Shown here one piece after another: positions 1 through 5,962 of a stretch of DNA of 8,098 nucleotides. The translations under genes and the position numbers were made by a program. Every line of letters starts with the position of its first letter. The first letter of the stretch is position 1. The notes beneath the pieces were generated by a model that did not search any database, was not told the origin of the DNA, and saw only the letters and a list, made by a program, of their open reading frames with translations. This DNA comes from Lysobacteraceae bacterium UBA6001 (GTDB lineage Bacteria > Pseudomonadota > Gammaproteobacteria > Xanthomonadales > Xanthomonadaceae): the NCBI GenBank assembly GCA_002429615.1, contig DJAN01000117.1, positions 1 through 8,098 of the forward strand. Reading direction: 5' to 3'.

Positions 1-129
1 GCGTGGAGTCCCCGGCCCGGCAGTCCGCGATCAGAGGAGCAGGGGCCTGCGTGGAGTCCCCGGCCCGGCAGTCCGCGATCAGAGGAGCAGGGGGCCGCGT
101 GGAGTCCCCAGCCCGGTAGTCCGCGATCA
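1..129 (-). repeat. 48-bp tandem repeat array, phased with the fimX stop codon
   Basis: Two full 48-bp units (129-82 and 81-34, read on the minus strand) and the first 33 bases of a third (33-1) lie head to tail, and the array runs off the window edge. The two full units differ at 4 of 48 positions by eye. Each unit starts with TGATCGCGGACT; in the first unit that TGA is the stop codon of fimX, so the repeat begins exactly where the coding sequence ends. As 48 is a multiple of three, each further unit brings another in-frame TGA. Each unit also has a small inverted pair, clearest in the second as GCAG-GCCC-CTGC. There are no unique spacers, so this is not a CRISPR array. Function is unknown; transcript 3'-end protection or simple slippage are both possible. 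Confidence 0.9.
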
Positions 130-2193
130 GAACTCGTAGTTCATCGCCGCCCCGGCAGGTCCGATGAAATCGCCCTGCACGTAATCCACGCCAGCATTGA
201 AGAACAGGCTCATCGACGCCGCATCGCCGACGAATTCCACCAGCGTCAGGATGCCCTCCGGCTGTGCCCGCCCGGTGATCTCGCGGATCTTCTCCTGGCT
301 TTCCTTGCCCTGCACCGCATCGGCGGTGAGGCCGCGGTCGAGCTTGAGGAACGACGGCTGGAAGTGCGACAGCAGCTGGAAGGAATCCAGGCCCGAACCA
401 AACTGCTCCAGCCCGAGCTTGCAGCCCAGGGCGGTCACCTCGGCGAGGAACTGCTGCGCGTTGCGCAGATGCGTGAACACCTTCGACTCCGGCGTCTGCA
501 GCCACAGCCGCTCGCCCGGTACCCCGTGCGCCGCCAGCTCCTGGCGGATCAGCGCCACCGTGCGCGGATCCGAATAGGCGGCCGGCCCGATCCGCACCAG
601 CAGGTGCGTCGCGTGGCCCGCGCGCTGGCGCTCGGCCAGGGTGCGGATCGCCTCGCGGATCACCCAGCGGTCGATGTCGGCGATCATCGCGTGCTCTTCG
701 GCGATCGCCATGAAGGTGGCCGGAGAGATCAGCTCGCCGTTGCGCTCCAGGCGCAGGAACGCCTGGTAGAGCTCGATCGGCTCGCCCATCAGGTGCAGCA
801 CCGGCTGGAAGTGCAGCAGGAAGCCGTTGCCGACCAGCGCCTCGTGCAGGTTCTCGATCCAGCGCTGGATGCGCTCTTCCTCGGCGCGATCCACCGCGCC
901 CGGGTCGAAGATGTGCACGCCGTTGCCACCCAGCTCGCTGCCCGCGCGCACCGCCTCGGTGGCCCGTTGCAGCACCTGGCCGATGCTGGCGATCCGCTCG
1001 CCGATCTGCACGCCGCCGATGCTCACCGTCACCGTCGCCGAGCGATCGCCCAGGCTGAACACGTGCTGCGCGAACGCCGCGCGGATCTTGTCGGCCAGCG
1101 CGCTGGTGCGGTGATGGTCACCGGCCAGCAGCACCGCGAAGCTGTTCTCGCCGAAGCGCGCGGTGCGCATGTCGCCGTCCACGTGTGCCGCCAGATGCGT
1201 GGCCAGCGCCGCGATCAGTGCATCGGCCGAATCCAGGCCGATATCGGCCAGGATGCGGGCGTAGTGGTCCGGCTCCACCAGCAGGAAGCCGGACTGGTGC
1301 TCGCCGCGGCTGGCCTGGGTGACGGCATCTTCCAGCGCCACCATGAAGGTCGGGCGGTTGAGCAGGCCGGTGACCGGGTCGCGCTGGCGCAGGTCCTCGA
1401 CCTCGCGCGCCAGTTCCGGGTCGAATTCCTCGCGGCGGCGGAACACCACCTGGATGCAGGCCTCGCCCTCGTAGGTGGCGGTGGCGAATTCCATCGTGGC
1501 CGGGAAGGTGTCGCCTTCCAGGCTGCGCGCATCCACCTTGTACTGCGGCGGCGGCGCCTCGCCCTTGCTCATCGACTTCAGCAGCTGCTTGAAGTCTTCC
1601 ACATGCTGGGCCGCGATCAGGTCGAGCAGCGAAATGCCCTCGACATCCTCGAACGACTCGAAGCCGAACATCTCCAGGTAGGCGTCATTGGCGCGGATGT
1701 GCATGCCCTCGTGCACATAGGCGATGGGGTCGCGCGAGGAGGCGATCAGCGCGTCGCAGCGGCGCTCGGTCTCGCGCATCTGCGCCTCGATGCGGCGCAG
1801 GCCGCGGCGCGCGTGCAGGTCGGTCACCTCCGCACGCACCACGCCCAGCAGGTGTTCCGGGCGCTGGCGCAGGGCGATGGCGCGGATGCCATGGCCGGCG
1901 GCTTCGACCCATTCGTTCTCGTCCAGCCGGTCGGTCAGCAGCACCAGCGGCACGTCCTTGCCGCTGCGCGCGATCGCCTGCTGCACGGCGCCCAGCGGCA
2001 GGTCGCGGGAGTGCGAGGCCAGCACCAGGTCGATCTGCCCTGACAGCATCGCCGACAGGTCGTCGGTGCTCTGCGGGCGGGAGGGACGCACGGCGATGCC
2101 GCTGTTGCGCAGGGTGGTGACGATGCCCTCGGCGCTCTCGCCGCTGTCGTCGACGATCATCAGGCGGAGGGTGAGGTCTTTGCCGTTCTGCAT
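127..2193 (-). CDS. fimX: FimX-type degenerate REC-PAS-GGDEF-EAL c-di-GMP receptor for type IV pilus control
   Basis: 688 aa, close to the length I recall for Xanthomonas FimX (about 689). Domains in order: REC-like (about 8-125), PAS (about 145-255), GGDEF (about 270-430) and EAL (about 440-685). The enzymatic motifs are lost. In REC the acidic pair D15-D16 remains, but the phospho-acceptor position reads LVLAS, with Ser60 in place of Asp. The GGDEF motif reads GENSF (348-352). The EAL motif reads QAF (477-479), followed by L480 and R481. The DDFGTG loop reads EQFGSG (596-601), and the EGVE loop reads EFVG (653-656). KLD (617-619) and a QGDF motif near 673 are kept. In xanthomonads FimX is known to bind c-di-GMP through its EAL domain and to act with PilZ and the PilB ATPase in pilus assembly at the cell pole. 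The only plausible start is ATG at 2193, with GGAA 7 nt upstream. The order fimX, HI0933-like, yaeQ supports the name. Inference: a pure c-di-GMP sensor without cyclase or phosphodiesterase activity. Confidence 0.87.
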   Translation of the reverse strand: MQNGKDLTLRLMIVDDSGESAEGIVTTLRNSGIAVRPSRPQSTDDLSAMLSGQIDLVLASHSRDLPLGAVQQAIARSGKDVPLVLLTDRLDENEWVEAAGHGIRAIALRQRPEHLLGVVRAEVTDLHARRGLRRIEAQMRETERRCDALIASSRDPIAYVHEGMHIRANDAYLEMFGFESFEDVEGISLLDLIAAQHVEDFKQLLKSMSKGEAPPPQYKVDARSLEGDTFPATMEFATATYEGEACIQVVFRRREEFDPELAREVEDLRQRDPVTGLLNRPTFMVALEDAVTQASRGEHQSGFLLVEPDHYARILADIGLDSADALIAALATHLAAHVDGDMRTARFGENSFAVLLAGDHHRTSALADKIRAAFAQHVFSLGDRSATVTVSIGGVQIGERIASIGQVLQRATEAVRAGSELGGNGVHIFDPGAVDRAEEERIQRWIENLHEALVGNGFLLHFQPVLHLMGEPIELYQAFLRLERNGELISPATFMAIAEEHAMIADIDRWVIREAIRTLAERQRAGHATHLLVRIGPAAYSDPRTVALIRQELAAHGVPGERLWLQTPESKVFTHLRNAQQFLAEVTALGCKLGLEQFGSGLDSFQLLSHFQPSFLKLDRGLTADAVQGKESQEKIREITGRAQPEGILTLVEFVGDAASMSLFFNAGVDYVQGDFIGPAGAAMNYEF

Positions 2194-2409
2194 TCAAGGA
2201 TTCCGGGGAACAGGGTGGGGCAGGGCATGCACGGGCGGGGCGGTCGGCGCGGGGGCGCGCACGGCGTGGCGCCGGTCGGCCCGGGGGAGCCGTCCAGCGA
2301 AAGGTCCACACATTTCCCCAAGCGCCATGACCCGCTGTAATACACGATGCTGCGGGGCGCCGTCCATGCGCAAGGCCCGGGGCTGCCAACCCGGTCGCGC
2401 GTCGACGCC

Positions 2410-3594
2410 TCAGGCGGCCAGGCCGGCGGCGTGGCCGGACGCCCAGGCCCACTGGAAGTTGTAGCCGCCGAGCCAGCCGGTCACGTCGAGCACTTCGCCC
2501 ACGAAATACAGGCCGGGTACCCGGCGCGATTCCATGGTGGAGGACGACACCGCGTCGGTATCCACGCCGCCCAGGGTCACCTCGGCGGTGCGATAGCCCT
2601 CGGTGCCGCTGGCCACCAGCGGCCAGTCGCGCAGGGTCGCCGCGGCGGCGCGCAGTTCGCGTTCGTCCAGCTGGCGTACCGGCTTGTCCGGCAGCCACAG
2701 CTCGCACAGGCGCTGTGCCAGGCGCTTGGGCAGGCGTTCGGCCAGCGCGTTGCGCAGCTCGGAGGCGCCGTGGGTGCGCTTGAGTTCGCGCAGCCAGCCT
2801 TCCGCATCCTCGCCGGGGAGCAGGTCCAGGCGCAGGTCGTCGCCGGGCTGCCAATAGGAGGAGATCTGCAGGATCGAGGGACCGCTGACGCCGCGGTGGG
2901 TGAACAGCAGCGCATTGCGGAAGCTGCGGCCATTGCAGCGCGCCTCCACCGGCAGGGCGACGCCCGCCAGGTCCTGCAGCCGCTCCTGGTGCTTGCCGGA
3001 AAGCGTCAGGGGCACCAGGCCGGCGCGGGTCGGCAGGAGGTCATGGCCGAACTGCCGCGCCAGCTCGTAGCCGAAGCCGGTCGCGCCGAGGCTGGGGATC
3101 GACAGCCCGCCGGTGGCGACCACCAGCGAGGCGGCGTGGAAGCGACCCTGCGTGGTGTCCACCCGGAAGCCGTCGGCGCCGCGTTCCACCTTGTCGACCG
3201 TGCAGTGGGTGCGGATCTGCGCGCCCGCGGCGTGGCATTCGTCCACCAGCAGCTTGACGATCAGCTTGGAGGAGATGTCGCAGAACAGCTGACCGAGTTC
3301 TTTCTCGTGATAGGCCACGCCATGGCGCTCGACCATCTCGATGAAGTCGCCCGGGCTGAAGCGGGCCAGCGCCGATTTGCAGAAATGCGGGTTGGCGGAG
3401 AGGAAGTTGGCCGGCGTGGTGCCGGTATTGGTGAAGTTGCAGCGCCCCCCGCCGGACATCAGGATCTTCTTGCCGATCTTGTTGGCGTGGTCGATCACCT
3501 GCACCCGCCGGCCGCGCTGGCCGGCGGTCAGCGCGGTCATCAGCCCGGCGGCACCGGCGCCGATGACCAGCACGTCGCAGTCGATCACGCTCAT
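2410..3594 (-). CDS. HI0933-like (BaiN/YhiN-type) FAD-dependent flavoprotein
   Basis: 394 aa, the usual size for this family of NAD(P)/FAD-dependent proteins. The N-terminus has a dinucleotide-binding GAGAAG (12-17), with the strand-ending acidic residue near D35. The family signature SGGGRCNFTN is at 47-56, VVATGG at 158-163 and GVSGP at 235-239. The C-terminal FAD-contact segment starts at GLYFVGEVLD (361-370) and runs through GGYNFQWAWASG (376-387). No signal peptide or membrane segment is visible, so it should be cytosolic. The open frame continues upstream to 3930, but ATG at 3594 directly precedes the Rossmann motif. It overlaps the yaeQ stop as ATGA and lacks its own Shine-Dalgarno, so translation is probably coupled to yaeQ. 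The substrate is unknown: relatives in gut bacteria reduce bile acid intermediates, but that activity should not be transferred here. Confidence 0.9.
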   Translation of the reverse strand: MSVIDCDVLVIGAGAAGLMTALTAGQRGRRVQVIDHANKIGKKILMSGGGRCNFTNTGTTPANFLSANPHFCKSALARFSPGDFIEMVERHGVAYHEKELGQLFCDISSKLIVKLLVDECHAAGAQIRTHCTVDKVERGADGFRVDTTQGRFHAASLVVATGGLSIPSLGATGFGYELARQFGHDLLPTRAGLVPLTLSGKHQERLQDLAGVALPVEARCNGRSFRNALLFTHRGVSGPSILQISSYWQPGDDLRLDLLPGEDAEGWLRELKRTHGASELRNALAERLPKRLAQRLCELWLPDKPVRQLDERELRAAAATLRDWPLVASGTEGYRTAEVTLGGVDTDAVSSSTMESRRVPGLYFVGEVLDVTGWLGGYNFQWAWASGHAAGLAA

Positions 3595-4136
3595 GCGGTC
3601 GCGGTGCGCTCGATCGGCACCACGTCGACGCTGCTGTCCTCGCCCAGCAGCTGGATCTCGCCATCCTGGATCAGCACGTTGAAGCGCATGCTGCGCTGGA
3701 TCAGCGCACCGAGCGCCTCTACCGTGGCCGGGTCGATCTCGATCACCCGCAGCTGGCGATGGCGCGAGAGCGCGGCGCCATTCTTCTTCCACCAGGTCTC
3801 CACCGCCTGGCCGCCATAGGTCAGCACGATGACCTCGCGGGAGCGGTTGCAGGCCTTGCGCACGCGCGATTCGTCCGGCGTGCCGAGGTCGATCCACTGC
3901 TCGATCTCGCCGCCGTAGTCGTGTCGCCACAGGTCCGGCTCATCGTCGCTGCTGAGGCCACGGCCGAAGGCCAGGCGGTCATCGGCGAACATCGCGAAGG
4001 CGAGCAGCCGCAACATCAGCCGCTCGTCGGTTTCGGAGGGGTGCTGGGCGAGGGTCAGGTTATGGGTGGCGTAGTAGCCGCGATCCATGTCGCTGATCTG
4101 CAGCTCGGCCTTGCGGACAGTGGCGGTGAGGGCCAT
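3591..4136 (-). CDS. yaeQ: YaeQ family protein, PD-(D/E)XK-like fold
   Basis: 181 aa, typical of YaeQ (about 180). The N-terminus MALTATVRKAELQISDMDRG and the region YYATHNLTLAQHPSETDERL match the family. The block around GEIEQWIDLGTPDE (76-89) with R91 and K94 carries the acidic and basic residues of what I recall as a variant PD-(D/E)XK nuclease core in the solved X. citri structure. The role is unclear: E. coli YaeQ was linked to RfaH-dependent expression, and nuclease activity is not established to my knowledge. I chose ATG at 4136 over the in-frame ATG at 4163 because it gives the family N-terminus; the extra nine residues would be a non-conserved tail. Neither start has a good Shine-Dalgarno. 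It sits 60 bp after the yaiI-like gene and overlaps the flavoprotein start, so the three are probably one minus-strand unit. Confidence 0.92.
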   Translation of the reverse strand: MALTATVRKAELQISDMDRGYYATHNLTLAQHPSETDERLMLRLLAFAMFADDRLAFGRGLSSDDEPDLWRHDYGGEIEQWIDLGTPDESRVRKACNRSREVIVLTYGGQAVETWWKKNGAALSRHRQLRVIEIDPATVEALGALIQRSMRFNVLIQDGEIQLLGEDSSVDVVPIERTATA

Positions 4137-4196
4137 GGGGGTTGCCGGGTAAAGGGCGGCCATTCTACGCGCGCCGCCCGGGCGGGGCGGCGTGGC

Positions 4197-4664
4197 TCAG
4201 GGGCGGCGCTGCGCCAGCCAGCGATCCAGCTCGTTGGCGAAGGCCTGCCGGTCGCGCGCATGCAGCGTCGCCGGGCCGCCGGTCTGGATACCAGCGCCGC
4301 GCAACTCGGCCATGAACTCGCGCACTGACAGCCGCTCGGCGATGTTGTTGCGGGTGAAGCGCTCGCCGCGCGGGCTGATCGCGCTGGCGCCGCCTTCCAG
4401 GGCGCGGGCCGCCAGCGGGATGTCCTGGGTCACCACCAGATCGCCTGCGGCCAGCCTTTCCACGATGGCGTCATCGGCCGCATCGGCGCCGCCGGGCACC
4501 TGCAGGCTCTTCAGCCAGGGGCCGGGCGGCGTGCGCAGCCACTGGTTGGCGACCAGCCAGGTCTCCACCCCGGTACGGGCGGCGGCGCGGAACAAAATGT
4601 CGCGGATCGGGACCGGGCAGGCATCGGCGTCGACCCATATCCGGGCGGGGGCAGGCGTATTCAT
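4197..4664 (-). CDS. yaiI: YaiI/YqxD family protein (UPF0178, DUF188)
   Basis: 155 aa, usual length for the family. The signature motifs are all present: VDADACPV (11-18), GADAADDAIV (59-68), DLVVTQDIPLAA (75-86), SPRG (97-100), NNI (106-108) and GGP (129-131). The spaced aspartates (D12, D14, D61, D64, D81) resemble the metal site of PIN-like nucleases, and the family has been grouped with that fold, but no substrate is established. It is soluble, with no signal peptide. ATG at 4664 puts the conserved VDADACP strand at the expected place. No Shine-Dalgarno lies upstream; a possible -10 hexamer is only 8 nt away, so the mRNA may be leaderless. It is the first gene of the minus-strand group. 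Confidence 0.93.
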   Translation of the reverse strand: MNTPAPARIWVDADACPVPIRDILFRAAARTGVETWLVANQWLRTPPGPWLKSLQVPGGADAADDAIVERLAAGDLVVTQDIPLAARALEGGASAISPRGERFTRNNIAERLSVREFMAELRGAGIQTGGPATLHARDRQAFANELDRWLAQRRP

Positions 4665-4672
4665 GGCAAGCT

Positions 4673-4678
4673 ATTCTA
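4673..4678 (-). promoter_or_regulatory. candidate -10 hexamer for the yaiI-like gene
   Basis: TAGAAT on the minus strand matches TATAAT at 5 of 6 positions and ends 8 nt before the ATG at 4664. A start site about 7 nt downstream would fall on or just before the ATG, giving a leaderless or nearly leaderless mRNA. This fits the lack of a Shine-Dalgarno. The -35 at 17-bp spacing is poor (TTCAGG), so this is a prediction only. Confidence 0.4.
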
Positions 4679-4862
4679 GGGTGATAAGCCAAAAGCCTGA
4701 ATGTGGCGGAAGATGAATAGGTGGATAGTCGCTTTTTGTCGAAAAGCCGAGTATCGTGCCAAGCACTGTGTTTGCTAGCGGTCACCGTGAATCGTGGCCG
4801 TGCGGTTGATCATCCGATCCGCTTCAACGTGTGCGCTTTACCAACGCCTGCAAAACAGTCTC

Positions 4863-4883
4863 GGTCACCGGCTTTTCGGTGCC
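4863..4883 (+). promoter_or_regulatory. hairpin in the cold shock gene leader
   Basis: CACCG (4866-4870) pairs with CGGTG (4877-4881) around a GCTTTT loop, extended by GG (4863-4864) with CC (4882-4883) across a bulged T. It lies about 20 nt upstream of the Shine-Dalgarno. Structured, temperature-responsive leaders are known for cspA-type mRNAs in E. coli; whether this one acts so is inference. It does not pair with the Shine-Dalgarno itself. Confidence 0.4.
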
Positions 4884-4903
4884 CGCGATCCATTCAATGT
4901 TCC

Positions 4904-4908
4904 AGGAG
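4904..4908 (+). promoter_or_regulatory. Shine-Dalgarno of the cold shock gene
   Basis: AGGAG sits 6 nt before ATG 4915. It is the strongest ribosome binding site in the window and fixes the start there, against an in-frame upstream ATG at 4831. Confidence 0.85.
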
Positions 4909-4914
4909 TTTGTA

Positions 4915-5124
4915 ATGTCTGAGCGTCAGAGCGGTACCGTGAAGTGGTTCAACGATGCCAAGGGTTTTGGCTTCATCACCCCGGAAAGCGGCCCGGACCT
5001 GTTCGTGCACTTCCGCGCGATCCAGGGCAACGGCTTCAAGTCGCTGCAGGAAGGCGAGAAGGTGACCTTCGTCGCCGTGCAGGGCCAGAAGGGCATGCAG
5101 GCTGACCAGGTCCAGAAGGCCTGA
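4915..5124 (+). CDS. cspA: CspA-family cold shock protein
   Basis: 69 aa, one full cold shock domain and nothing else. RNP1 is KGFGFI (16-21) and RNP2 is LFVHF (29-33); W11 and F12 in the VKWFN strand complete the aromatic nucleic-acid-binding face. Such proteins bind single-stranded RNA and DNA in the cytoplasm, melt mRNA secondary structure and help translation and transcription antitermination, often during cold or growth-phase change. The start is set by AGGAG 6 nt upstream. The gene is alone: its upstream neighbour is divergent and a strong intrinsic terminator follows. Xanthomonads carry several paralogues, so the family is certain but the symbol is a best guess. Whether this copy is cold-induced cannot be told from the sequence, although a leader with a hairpin is present. 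Confidence 0.95.
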   Translation: MSERQSGTVKWFNDAKGFGFITPESGPDLFVHFRAIQGNGFKSLQEGEKVTFVAVQGQKGMQADQVQKA

Positions 5125-5132
5125 TCCAGCTT

Positions 5133-5153
5133 CCCGCCGGTTCGCCGGCCGGG
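5133..5153 (+). other. stable hairpin with TTCG loop upstream of the terminator
   Basis: GCCGG (5136-5140) pairs with CCGGC (5145-5149) around TTCG, extended by CCC (5133-5135) with GGG (5151-5153) across a bulged C. It starts 8 nt after the cold shock gene stop and has no T-run of its own. It may block 3'-5' exonucleases or assist the terminator that follows. Confidence 0.55.
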
Positions 5154-5158
5154 ACATG

Positions 5159-5194
5159 AAACGCCGGGAGCGCAAGCTTCCGGCGTTTTTGTTT
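5159..5194 (+). terminator. intrinsic terminator of the cold shock gene
   Basis: A stem of about 13 pairs (5159-5171 with 5176-5188, one G-T pair) closes on a GCAA tetraloop. The core is CGCCGG/CCGGCG, and the T-rich run TTTTTGTTT (5186-5194) overlaps the end of the stem. It sits 34 nt after the stop and about 75 nt before the GST start, so it isolates the cold shock mRNA from the GST-selO-apt unit. Confidence 0.93.
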
Positions 5195-5269
5195 GGCGTG
5201 GCCGCGACGCGGCACCAGCGCCGTGCCGGATAAGATCGCCGCTTCCCCCACCCTGGCCACGGATCGTCC

Positions 5270-5962
5270 ATGATCACCGTCCACCATCTCAACAACTCCC
5301 GCTCCCAGCGCGTGCTGTGGTTGCTGGAGGAGCTGGCGCTGCCTTACCAGATCGTGCGCTATGAGCGCGATCCGGCCACCTTGCTGGCGCCACCCGCGCT
5401 GTGCGCGATCCATCCGCTGGGCAAGTCGCCGGTGCTTACCGATGGCGAGCACGTGCTGGCCGAATCCGGCGCGATCCTCGACTACCTCACCGAGCGCTAC
5501 GACACAGAGCGCGTGCTGTCGCCGACGCCGCGGCCGGTCGACTCGCCGGAGCGCCTGCGGTTCCGCTACTGGATGCATTACGCCGAAGGCTCGGCCATGC
5601 CGCCGTTGCTGCTGACCCTGGTGTTCCAGCGCCTGCGCCAGGCGCCGATGCCGTTCTTCGCCCGGCCAATTGCCCACCGCATCGTCGACAAGGCGATGGG
5701 GCGTTTCATCAACCCGCAGGTGAAGCTGCACCTGGACTGGATGGAGTCGCAGTTGTCGCAGGAAGGCTGGTTCGCCGGCGAACGCTTCACCGCCGCCGAC
5801 ATCCAGATGAGCTTTCCGGTGCAGGCCGCCGCTGCGCGCGGTGGCGGGCTCGGGGCGTATCCGAAACTGCGTGATTTCATCGCCCGCATCGAGGCGCGGC
5901 CCGCCTACCAGGCCGCGCTCCAGCAGGGCGGGCCGTTCGCGCTGGCTGGCAGCCCGGCGTGA
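5270..5962 (+). CDS. glutathione S-transferase, Gtt1-like, serine type
   Basis: 230 aa. The N-terminal thioredoxin-like domain (1-80) carries the probable catalytic serine S10 in LNNSRSQRVLW, the cis-proline P54 in GKSPVL, and the glutathione gamma-glutamyl contact E65-S66 in LAESGAILDYL. The helical C-terminal domain (about 92-215) contains the N-cap motif FTAAD (173-177), a folding element of GSTs. The stretch around APPAL and IHPLGKSPVL resembles yeast Gtt1, so I place it in that group from memory. It should conjugate glutathione to electrophiles or reduce peroxides in the cytosol; the substrate is unknown. ATG 5270 has only a weak GGAT upstream. Its TGA overlaps the selO GTG (GTGA), implying coupled translation. 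No clear promoter was found between the terminator and this start; a 6-bp hairpin lies at 5210-5228. Confidence 0.93.
   Translation: MITVHHLNNSRSQRVLWLLEELALPYQIVRYERDPATLLAPPALCAIHPLGKSPVLTDGEHVLAESGAILDYLTERYDTERVLSPTPRPVDSPERLRFRYWMHYAEGSAMPPLLLTLVFQRLRQAPMPFFARPIAHRIVDKAMGRFINPQVKLHLDWMESQLSQEGWFAGERFTAADIQMSFPVQAAAARGGGLGAYPKLRDFIARIEARPAYQAALQQGGPFALAGSPA

Larger units (their letters stand above)
4665..4914. promoter_or_regulatory. divergent intergenic region: yaiI-like gene promoter and cold shock gene leader
   Basis: 250 bp between divergent starts, visibly richer in A+T than the flanking genes, with no convincing ORF. On the minus strand it holds a TAGAAT -10 candidate next to the yaiI-like start. 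On the plus strand it must carry the promoter and probably a long 5' leader of the cold shock gene, but I could not pick a convincing -35/-10 pair there. The 9-mer CGGTCACCG occurs twice, at 4779-4787 and 4862-4870. A short inverted repeat (GCTTTT/AAAAGC, 4731-4747) and a hairpin near 4863-4883 are the visible structures. Confidence 0.55.

Noticed and set aside
1..129. CRISPR-like array at the left edge
   Set aside because: The 48-bp units abut directly with no variable spacers, so it is a plain tandem repeat.
364..2043. 559-codon open frame on the plus strand opposite fimX
   Set aside because: It lies wholly antisense to a gene with four recognisable domains, and its product is low-complexity, rich in Arg, Ala, Gln and His as expected from reversed high-GC coding sequence. 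It is a shadow frame.
2194..2409. Promoter for fimX in the gap before it
   Set aside because: A TATTAC hexamer on the minus strand near 2340 is only a 4/6 match with no -35 at usable spacing, so I could not support a promoter.
2347..3819. 490-codon open frame on the plus strand opposite the flavoprotein and yaeQ genes
   Set aside because: It is antisense to two well-supported family members, shows no recognisable motif and has skewed composition. It is a shadow frame.
3595..3930. 112-residue N-terminal extension of the HI0933-like protein
   Set aside because: The extension overlaps yaeQ in another frame, is arginine-rich with no domain, and the family starts just before the GAGAAG motif, at 3594.
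4174..4185. Perfect 12-bp palindrome between the yaiI-like gene and yaeQ as a terminator or operator
   Set aside because: There is no loop and no T-run on either strand, and GC-only palindromes of this length arise easily in such sequence.
4731..4747. GCTTTT/AAAAGC inverted repeat as a terminator
   Set aside because: The stem is short and A+T-rich, there is no T-run after it, and no plus-strand gene ends there.
4831..4914. 28-residue N-terminal extension of the cold shock protein
   Set aside because: The family starts at MSERQSG, and the AGGAG at 4904-4908 is ideally placed for ATG 4915.
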